Shown in pieces: positions 56,131 to 64,000 of a stretch of DNA of 64,000 nt. This DNA is from Liriodendron chinense (lineage: Eukaryota > Streptophyta > Magnoliopsida > Magnoliales > Magnoliaceae). The stretch covers positions 1-64,000 of the forward strand of contig PVNU02004129.1 of the NCBI GenBank assembly GCA_003013855.2. Direction: 5' to 3'. The notes under the pieces are model-generated. The model was not told the DNA's origin. It did not search any database and worked only from the letters and a program-made list of their open reading frames with translations. Numbering within the stretch: the stretch's first letter is position 1; every line of letters starts with the position of its first letter. Both the position numbers and the translations under genes were made by a program.

Positions 56131-58073
56131 TGTTAGTGCACTTTTTCATGGCATACTAGTGCACCTTGTTTGTCAATCACTTACAGCTGTGAGTCTTGTG
56201 TCGGTTGAGCCCAATGAAGACGAAGACCGAAGACTTAAGACGTCCAGCCACATCAAGGAAGAAGATTCAGGTATATGAGATGCCTTGGTGCCTTAACCTC
56301 GACCAAAACCTATCCCCTTTGTATCCTTGATGACCTTGACCATATTTAGAACCCTTTAGTCATCATAGATAGGCCCTAGGTGTCCCATTTGATCAGCTCT
56401 ACCTAGGTCTATATGAACCAGCTGGAGAGAGAACAACTCAGCTCAGCATAGAGGGGACCCAGGCTGGTCCGACCGGTCAAGACCGGTCGGCCAGCATTCC
56501 TGCTGGAATTACAAAGACCAGCCGACCGGTCATGACCGGTCGGTCTTTTCAATAGGAGGGAAACAGCAAGGTGGGCCGACCGGTCATGACCGGTCGGCCA
56601 GTTTTGGCTTCCTTCATTGATAAGCCTGTCCAGCAAGGGGGGCCGACCGGTCATGACCGGTCGGCCTGATGCATTTGGCCTGTCTAGTGAGGAGGCCGAC
56701 CGGTCATGACCGGTCGGCCAGTATATTTGGCCTGCATTATGGAAACCTTCCAGCGGGGGAGTCCGACCGGTCATGACCGGTCGGGACAGGTCGGCATATG
56801 GCCGTTTTATGACCGTTGGAGCCTCTTTTCTATATATATGGAGCTCCATTCTTTGGTCAGTTAGAGAAGTTTTTGAGAGCCCATTCCACACTTATCTTGT
56901 ACATCATTTGGGGCCTCAAAGAGGAGGTTTTCAAGTCATATCCCTTGTGTTTCAAACACAAGTATGGGCATTCAAATGCTATCAAGAGATGACTTGATTC
57001 CTCTCTCAAATCTAGAGGTGTGACACTATTCCACATAGGTATATCCTTTGTCCAAGACCTCTAGAAGACTCTCTAGGTGAATCTCCTAGTTGGAACAACC
57101 TACACATCCCATGTATGAGATTCACCCATTCTCCTAGCACCTTGGGCATTTCAAGGCATCGCATGCAAGGTGTTTGATCGAATGTGGCTGAGGCATTGGC
57201 GACGCAACGGCGACACGATCGAGGGAGCAAAGGGAAGCTGATTGAAGCACGGGAGAGCGGAGATCAAGCAACCCAATCCGGCGCTAAACAAGGGGCTCAT
57301 CCGACAAGTAAGTTGTCTTATTTGAGAGTCCACTTTAGAGTTTGTTTTCGAACTCGACCTAGGGACGTTAGTCGTTCCTTGGCCCGTCAGCCGGGCCTAA
57401 ACTAAGTCTCCAAGGGGGAGCCTCCGACACGGGAGTAAACGTGCGATAAGGTTGAGAGTTAGCCTATGTCTAAAACTCCGGATACGGTTGAGAGGTGAAC
57501 CGATAAAACCTCCGTGTAAAGGTTGAGAGGTGAACCTCATTTAAAACCTCCGATAGTGAATGCCGGTGTGCTCAAAGGGGTTGAGTACTTGAACCGGGAG
57601 TGGAGTAGACAAGTAGTCGAACCACTATACATCCTTGTGTTTGTGATTGTTCTTGAGCACATTCTATCTTTGCATTGTTTGTTTAATTGCTTAATTATGA
57701 ATGATTGATATGAATGCATGCTAGGCACCTTTTAGGCATCCTTGCACAAGATGTACCTTCACTACTTGTGTAGACTTGAGCTCATTGATCCACTCTCATA
57801 AGTCTACACAAGATGCATAGGTTAGGAGCTTGATTAGTTGTATAATTTACTTCCTATGCATGCTTAGACTAGGTTTGTTTATTGCTTATCCTCTTGCTAG
57901 TCTTTTGATTGGACCCACCAAGGCTTGGAAGCCGAGGTGTTCTTGCTTACAAAGCTTATTTTATTGAATTGCATAAGTAGGCGAAAAGAATTTGAAAAAG
58001 GTCCATATCACCCCTTCTAGGTCCTTAGACATATCTCCAAGTCTCTCATCTAGCGGTGAAAACCGCACTTTCA
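56131..58073 (+). mobile_element. Solo LTR, 1943 bp, with six internal palindromes
   Basis: Starts TGTTAGTGCAC and ends CGCACTTTCA, flanked by the exact 5-bp duplication CCATC at 56126-56130 and 58074-58078. A second tandem unit (59085-59100) shows the empty site. TATATATATG at 56831-56840 is a likely promoter. The 3' part ('gaaccactatacatccttgtg', 'aggtccatatcacccc') has the look of R-U5 of large plant LTRs. No primer site, coding sequence or second LTR is present, so it is a recombination remnant. The frame at 56409-56891 (-) is made by the palindromes. Confidence 0.85.
56467..56785. repeat. Six spaced copies of a 26-bp palindrome
   Basis: Each copy is the arm GGCCGACCGGTC, then AT, then the reverse complement of the arm, with changes in outer bases of some copies. 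Positions: 56467, 56521, 56574, 56641, 56694 and 56761 (starts). Spacing is about 53-67 bp. They lie in the U3 part, upstream of the TATA-like box. Confidence 0.95.
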
Positions 58074-58080
58074 CCATCAG

Positions 58081-59054
58081 GTTGGCCCCACCTTTGAAGT
58101 GGGTCATCCATCATGCTAACCCTCTTTGGATGTAGGCTATTTATCATTATAGGCCGACCTTTGATATAGACTATTCATTATGTGGTTTCACATTAATATG
58201 GGTTCATCCATCATGTGGGGCCCTTCTTTGATGTGGACCATCTACTGTGTGAGCCCCACCTTTGATGGAATAGTCTATCATGTGGGGCCCATCTTTGATG
58301 TGGACCATCCACGATGTAAGCCCCACCTTTGATGGAATAGTTTATCATGTGGGGCCTCCTTTGATATGGACCATTTGAGAGAGTAGTGCCTGACATGAAG
58401 TATGAGAGAGAGAGAGAGAGCTTATCAGGCTCCTCTCCTTCAATCTCTCTTCAGCAACTTATGAGAAGTAGAAAAGTTAAAAAAAAATTAACTAAAGTTA
58501 TATCTTATGTACATTTAAGTAAAAAAGTTACTTATAATTAATCATAAACCAAACTAATAAAAGATAAGTCACTTATTTATTATTGTAGATAGAAAATTAA
58601 CTTATTTGGTGGTATCCAAACAGACCCTTACGAAGCTTAATAATAGTTACATAGGAAATATTATATACGAACCACGTTTCAGCTCTATTTCACTTCTAAC
58701 ATGGGATAAATTTTCAAAGAAACATATGTATAGAAAACTTAAGAACTAAATCAACTAAGTGATGGAATGGATAAAAAATAAATTTAATAAAGAAATCCAA
58801 ATGTCAACTATCTTTAGACGAGTATGGTTTTAGGGTATGGTCTGTCCATGATGGTGCATGATTTGGACAGTCTGAGTTGACGTATGTGTGCCACGTGTAC
58901 ATTCAATGTATGCATGTACATCCATGATCCACATGGGTGTGTGATCCATCCCATGTGCAAGCTAGCAGACATCTCAATCTTTCACCAAGCATGAGATCCT
59001 AGCCATCCATGGGTGGACCACTATTGTCTTTGCCATCGATTGGTTTCTTGTTTG
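58081..59054 (+). repeat. Tandem duplication, unit 1
   Basis: With the minisatellite words before the solo LTR (56098-56130) it matches unit 2 from 'ggttggccccacctttgaagtggg' to 'catcgattggtttctt'. It contains one extra 'catctttgatgtggaccatcc' unit near 58270-58350. Confidence 0.8.
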
Positions 59055-60552
59055 GTGGAGCCCACCTTTGATGTGGACTATCCATCCGGTTGGCCCCACC
59101 TTTGAAGTGGGTCATCCATCATGCCAACCCTCTTTGGATGTACGCTATTTATTATTATGGGCCGACCTTTGATGTGGACCATTTATTATGTGGTTTCACA
59201 TTAATATGGGTTCATCCATCATGTGGAGACTATCTTTGATGTGGACCATCCACTGTGTGAGCCCCACCTTTGATGGAATAGTCTATCATGTGAGGCTTCC
59301 TTTGACATGGACCATTTGAGAGAGTAGTGCCTGACATAAAATATGAGAGAGAGCTTATCCACATCTCCTCTTTTTCAATCTCTCTTCAGCAACTTATGAG
59401 AAGTAGAAAAGTAAAAAAAAAAAATCAACTGAAATATATATTATGTATATTTAAGTAAAAAAGTTACTTATAATTAATTATAAACCAAACTTACTAGAAA
59501 TAAGTCGCTTATCTATTGTTGTAGACAGAAAATTAACTTATTTGGTGGTATCCTAAAAGACCCTTAAAGAACTTAATAATAGTTGTCTAAGAAATATTAT
59601 ATACGAACCACGTTTCAGCTCTATTTCACTTCTGACATGGGATAAATTTTCTAAGAACCATATGCATAGATAATTTAAGAACTAAATCAAGTAACTGATC
59701 GAATGGATCAAAAAATAAATTTAATCGGAAATCCAAATGTCAGCCATCTTTAGACAAGTAGGGTTTTAGGGGGGGGCGCGGATCAGCTACTCCTACTGGG
59801 ACTAGCATAAGGGGTGGTTTCAAATCTCTGTGGCCCCACCATGATGTATGTGTTTTATCCACACTGTCCTTCCATTTTTCCATCCATCCATTTTTCCATC
59901 TTATTACAAGTCACGAGTCCAAAAATGAGACAGATCCAAATCGCAGGTGGACCACACCACAGGAAAACAGTGGGAATTGACGCGTAACATTGAAAACTTT
60001 TTGGGGGCCACAGAAGTTTGGTATCAAGATGGTATTTGTTTTTTCCCTTCATCTAGATCTATGTGGCCTTATCAAGAGGTTGGATGGAAAATAAACATTA
60101 CAGTGAGCCCTAGGAAGATTTTAATGGTGGAAGTTCAATCTCCACTGTTTTCGTGTGGTGTAGTCCACCTGAGATTTTGATCTGTCTCATTTTTGGGCTC
60201 GTGCCTTAAAATAAGATGGCAAAATGGATAGACGGCGTGGATAAAACACATACATCGTAGTGGGGCCCACAGAGATTTAAAACCACCCCTTATGCTAGTC
60301 GCAGTGGGACTAGCTGATCCGCGCCCGTTTTAGGGCATGGTCTGTCCATGATGGTGCATGATTTGGACGGTCTGAGTTAACGTATGTGTGCTACGTGTAC
60401 ATTCAATGTATGCATGTACATCCATGATCCACATGTGTGTGTGATCCATCCCATGTACAAGCTAGCAGACATCTCGATCTTTCACCAAGCATGAGATCCT
60501 AGCCATCCATGGGGTGGACCACTATTGTCTTTGCGATCGATTGGTTTTCTTA
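59055..60552 (+). repeat. Tandem duplication, unit 2, with MITE insertion
   Basis: Colinear with unit 1. It lacks the solo LTR but carries the family M element 59772-60326. Divergence from unit 1 is visible but low. Confidence 0.8.
59772..60326. mobile_element. Family M type element: Mutator-like MITE, 555 bp, complete
   Basis: GTTTTAGGG is repeated exactly at 59763-59771 and 60327-60335, and unit 1 (about 58828-58840) has a single copy, 'ggttttagggtatgg', the empty site. The ends GGGCGCGGATCAGCTA pair, and inverted homology continues through 'aaggggtggttt' and the 'gatgtatgtgttttatccac' arm, so the element folds almost completely. A 9-bp duplication is the mark of Mutator-like elements. No transposase is encoded. 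Confidence 0.9.
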
Positions 60553-61082
60553 TGACCTGATAAGCCGACCGGCTTGATTTTTTGCCAGAGTTTCTGCACC
60601 GTGGGACCCATCTGATGGACGGTTTGGATCTTGCGCATTTTCCAGGTTATACAAGCGTGTGGGATTAGTAAACCTATACATATATTCCTACTAATACAAG
60701 TTTCTAAGTCATAATTCACGTGGGTTTCAGTGAGAATATAAGGATGAGCTCTCGTGCTATCGATGAGAGGGCATGACACCCGTGCCAACTGCCTACGTGG
60801 CACACATGTGTAAAATCCTGGCCATTCACTAGGTAGGACGACTGCGAGCATGCCGTAGACCTGGTCTTAATCATCATGTAGGCCACGTGTACTTTGAATC
60901 ATCCATTTCTGTTCATGCAAATGTAGCCCTCATAAATGAACTGGCCTGACTTTTAATCCATGGCATGCTTACAGTGGGACCCACCTAATGAAGGACTCAG
61001 ATGTTACACGTGTGTTCCATGGTAGAACCATTTTTTTCGAAAATGATACTCATAGCAGGGAGCGAATTAGGTGCGGTCTTGG
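60553..61082. other. No gene recognised
   Basis: Contains 'cctacgtggcacacatgtg' and 'ttacacgtgtgttcc' words but no supported frame. Confidence 0.4.
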
Positions 61083-61517
61083 ACGTGGGGCCCACATTGA
61101 TGCATGTATTGTATATCCATGCCGTCCATCTGTTTTGCAGGTCATTTTCGGGAGTGATCACAAAAAATCAAGCAGATTCAAGTCTCAGGCGGACCACACC
61201 ATAGGAAACAGTGGTGATTGCATTCCTACCATTAAAAACTTCATAAGGCCCACCGTGATGTTTATTTGCCATCCAACCCGTTGATAAGGTCACATAGACC
61301 TGGATGAAGGGAAACAAAAACAAAAACAAATATCAGCTTGATCCAAAACTTTAGTGGCCCACAATAAATTTTTAATGGTCAATCGCCACTCTTTTCTGTG
61401 GTGTGGTCCACCTTATATTTGTATCTTCTTATTTTTGGTTCATCTCTAAAATGAGCTGGCAAAACGGACCGACAGCCTGAATATACAATACATACATCAG
61501 GGTGGGCCCCACGTCAG
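61083..61517. mobile_element. Family M MITE, full length
   Basis: Arms 'cgtggggcccacattgatgcatg' and 'catacatcagggtgggccccacg' pair, extended by 'gtgcggtcttgga' and 'tcagaactgcac'. An 'acaaaa' expansion lies near 61310. Confidence 0.8.
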
Positions 61518-62110
61518 AACTGCACGGATGTTAGCATGCCCTGGTTGAATAATCAGGCACGTCCACTCATGATACGGTCCTGATGAGTGGACCTACTCGA
61601 TCGATCTTGCGTATGCTTGATTTGAGTTGATATGCAATGCCAGTTTTATGGATTTTTCTCTAGAAAGTACACATGACAACTTGCTGTGATTTGGGACTGA
61701 TGTATTAATGGAAATTTGGTTGTAACATTTGAACCGTTGGATGTTTTTCATTCCAACCGTCAATTAGATGTCCCTTAATCGGCAACGTACTGCATTACTT
61801 CGGTGTAACTTTTTCTTTACAATCTATCTAAAGTGTGACCCCCCAATTTGGACGGTTCAATTTTATTTCCTCATATGCCACGTTTACTTTTTGCAAGTGC
61901 ATGAGTATAATCCATCAGACCACAAAAGAAGGGGAGGAAAGGTACATTTATCAGATCGGCCGACAACTTGGCATAAATCCACTATTTTTTGTCGCATCAC
62001 GAGTGGATAAGGACGATCAGGTGGTGCATATATGCACGCGGGCAAGCATACGTGAGGAGCGTTTGGGCTTTAAAGCCCGCCTATTTTCATTGAATTTTTC
62101 TGCGTGTGTA
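61518..62110. other. No gene recognised
   Basis: 61735-61790 resembles 47860-47940. The frames at 61768-62242 have no domain and run into the MITE. Confidence 0.4.
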
Positions 62111-62619
62111 TGGAAATGCTACTATGAGGTCGGCCTCATGGGAACTTCCCATGGGGTCAAGCTGTGTGGGCCCCACCGTGATGTGTTACAAACATCTACT
62201 CCATCAGTTAGATGCACCATTCAATGGTGGGCCACGGGCTAAAAAATTAGGTCAATCCATGACTTAGGTGGGACACACCACAGACAATAGTTGGGAGGGG
62301 TTATCCACCCATTAAAATATTCATGATCGTTGATTGGGCCCACTGAGATGTGATTCACAAATCCAGCCCATCCATTATGTGTGTTCCACTTGTACGAGGG
62401 GTCAAACCAGGTTTCAAGCACATCTAAAACTCAGGTGGCCCCACCAAGTGATTTTAGATATTTTAGGCATGTCTCCATATGAATTTATATGGTCTGGCCC
62501 ACCTGAGTTCCCTATACAACTGATTTTTGGGGTATCCCATAACCTAAAGGGGACCCATCAAATGCACGGTGTTGATGTCTGACACACATCATGATGGGGC
62601 CCATACAGCTCAACCTAAT

Positions 62620-62624
<5 letters not shown>
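62111..62624. mobile_element. Foldback MITE, relative of 4709-5258, opposite orientation
   Basis: Starts TGGAAATGCTACTATGAGG and ends with the complement-type 'cagctcaacctaatagtac'. It keeps the arm palindrome (CATGGGAACTTCCCATG) at the left end only. Read on the minus strand it is colinear with 4709-5258. It is again flanked by TA and a TA array. Confidence 0.75.

Positions 62625-62690
<66 letters not shown>
62625..62690. repeat. (TA)n followed by (GA)n
   Basis: About 30 bp of TA then about 35 bp of GA repeat. Confidence 0.9.
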
Positions 62691-62695
<5 letters not shown>

Positions 62696-62936
62696 GGTTT
62701 TCTCTGTTTTCCTTGCTTGTGGGCTGTCAATCTCTGTAATCTTCTATTAATCATAGTAGATCGCTTTCTGTTGCGGTTTTTTACCCATTGAGGATTTTTT
62801 CCACGTAAAATTGGATTGTCTCTTGTGGTTGAATGCTTGTGTGATTTGATTACATTATGTTTCTCGTTTGATCTTATATATTATTGTGGTGTTTGTTCGG
62901 CTTCCGCTTCCGCTACCGGTGTCCCTATTCTCAACA
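62691..62936 (+). repeat. 3' part of the 5' LTR of a Ty1/copia element
   Basis: Ends ...CTCAACA directly before the primer site. It reads like R-U5 sequence ('ctgtcaatctctgtaatcttctatt'). The LTR start was not found; it may lie within or beyond the MITE and microsatellite to the left. Confidence 0.6.
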
Positions 62937-62938
62937 AG

Positions 62939-62950
62939 TGGTATCGAAGC
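62939..62950 (+). other. Primer-binding site of the Ty1/copia element
   Basis: TGGTATCGAAGC, one step from the initiator tRNA-Met consensus, two bases after the LTR end. Confidence 0.8.
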
Positions 62951-62991
62951 TAAAGTTGGGGTGGAGTAGAATTCGGATCTAAGACGAGAAG

Positions 62992-64000
62992 ATGGGATCA
63001 AGCATAAGGTTCGATGTAGAGAAGTTCTCCGACAAAAATAACTTTGAGCTATGGAATGTGAAGATCGAATCCCTTCTAATTTAGCAAGGGCTTAATGAAG
63101 CTCTTAGAAAGCGACCTGAAGCTATGAAAGATAATGAGTGGATGAAGCTCGACAAGAAGGCTAGAACCTCGATCCTGTTATGCCTTACGGATGATGTCCT
63201 CTATCACGTCACGAAGGAGTAGACTGTGGCTGATACGATGGCGAAGTTAGAAAAGTTTATGCCAAGAAGTCTCTAGAGAATCCCATGTATCTGTTGATGC
63301 AATTGTTCACCTTGAGGATGGCTGAGGGAATGGATGTGAAGGACCACTTAAGCACGTTCAATCAGTTAGTTTACAAGTTGGTGGAGATAAATGAGCTGAT
63401 GAATGATGAATATTAAGCATGCATCTTGTTGAATTCTCTTCCAGTTTCATATGAGTCATTCAGGGACTCTATGTGAGAAAGGAGAGAGATCATCAACGTC
63501 GAGACCGTTATCTCAGACCTTCAGTCGAAGGCGATGAGAAAGAAAAGCGGTGACATGGGTTCTCGTTCTTCCTCAGAGGCACTGATTATGAGGGGAAGAA
63601 ATTCTGAGTATTGTGGAGGATATTCAAAATCGAGATCTAAGGCCAAGGGCAAAGGGAAAGCTAAGGTGAAGTGCTGGAGTTGTGGTCAGGAAGGCCACAT
63701 GAGAGTAGATTGTCAGAATCCCAAGTTGAAGCAAGAGAGGTATGAAAATTCTTCTAGAGAGGGAGTCAATACCGTAGAGAATGGTGGCGATCTTTGTGAA
63801 GTTCTAACTGTATCTGGAAATGAATTTTATAGTAGAGAGTGGATCTTAGATTTAGGGGCTTCATATCACGTTTGTCCTGACCGGAGTTCATTCACGACAT
63901 ACAGGGAGTATGGTGGTGAATCGATGTTTGTGGGCGATGGCTACGCTCATAAGGTGATGGGTATTGGTACGGTGCGCATTAGGGTATTCGATAGGATCGA
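62992..64000 (+). pseudogene. Ty1/copia gag and start of protease, inactivated (runs off window)
   Basis: From the ATG at 62992 the frame reads as a copia gag: N-terminal 'FDVEKFSDKNNFELWNVKIES', a UBN2-type gag core, and a CCHC zinc knuckle C-X2-C-X4-H-X4-C at 63672-63713. A protease start (WILDLGASYHVCP) follows at 63840-63880. It is broken by in-frame stops (TAG at 63082, TAG at 63220, TAA near 63415, TGA near 63474) and a frame change near 63260. In the protease the residue after the catalytic Asp is Leu instead of Ser/Thr, a further loss. Gag would package the element RNA and protease would process the polyprotein in an intact relative. Confidence 0.85.

Larger units (their letters stand above)
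55282..58627. mobile_element. Harbinger-like shell enclosing a minisatellite and a solo LTR
   Basis: Ends GGGCCTGTTTGGAT and ATCCAAACAGACCC are inverted repeats with TTA on both sides (55279-55281 and 58628-58630), as for PIF/Harbinger MITEs. Without the 1.94-kb LTR and its 5-bp duplication the shell is about 1.4 kb. Its right end is duplicated at about 59550 in the second tandem unit. No transposase seen. Confidence 0.65.

Noticed and set aside
56467..56785. CRISPR-like array of regularly spaced repeats
   Set aside because: The repeats are perfect palindromes inside a plant LTR, spacers share sequence, and there are no cas genes; plant nuclear context excludes it.
56409..56891. 160-residue reading frame on the minus strand
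   Set aside because: It is produced by the palindromic repeats ('RPTGHDRSA' units) of the solo LTR.
57184..57405. Exon-like frame with 'atggctgaggcattggcg'
   Set aside because: Lies inside the solo LTR defined by exact target duplication and empty site; no similarity to a known protein.

Overview
The window is nuclear DNA from a flowering plant with a large, transposon-filled genome. Evidence: Ty1/copia, Ty3/gypsy, TRIM, hAT, Harbinger-like and Mutator-like elements with plant-type ends, initiator-tRNA-Met primer sites, and two plant protein genes. A magnoliid or other early-diverging woody lineage is only an impression from the abundant element family called 'family M' here; nothing in the window proves it.

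Only two protein genes look real. One, at 30129-30497 (+), encodes a 122-residue conserved plant protein of unknown function with one membrane segment and a coiled coil. The other, at 50875-51300 (-), is an intronless VQ-motif gene of the SIB1/SIB2 (sigma-factor-binding) type. I found no rRNA, no free-standing tRNA gene and no CRISPR array.

Layout. 1-774: minus-strand gypsy-like gag start, primer site and LTR. 775-6010: two direct copies (A, B) of a ~2-kb repeat; B carries a 550-bp foldback MITE between TA arrays. 6440-16850: many family M elements, a third repeat copy (C), a tRNA-derived SINE, and a Harbinger-like MITE at 13827-14698. 16863-19074: probable gypsy solo LTR. 19470-25506: repeat copy D and more family M. 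24420-30660: probable locus of the 122-residue gene. 31556-33575: ~2-kb inverted-repeat element around a GGAT minisatellite. 34438-36035: two hAT elements, one holding a gene-like fragment. 37529-38377: a TRIM with four 108-bp LTR units. 41902-43628: a 1.7-kb foldback. 44422-46977: a short gag-only LTR retrotransposon. 50875-51300: the VQ gene. 53018-54830: family M and a small retroposon. 55282-60552: a minisatellite, a 1.94-kb solo LTR with six palindromes, and a tandem duplication carrying a complete Mutator-like MITE. 62111-64000: a second TA-type MITE and the damaged 5' part of a Ty1/copia element leaving the window.

Family M (about 27 copies, mostly 400-560 bp, foldback) dominates the window. 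Its best copy has a perfect 9-bp target duplication and an empty paralogous site, which places it with Mutator-like elements. Family M copies are also the landing sites of the TRIM, the gag-only retrotransposon, the 1.7-kb foldback and three short retroposons, so many nested insertions can be read to the base. The two genes lie in the less repeat-dense parts.
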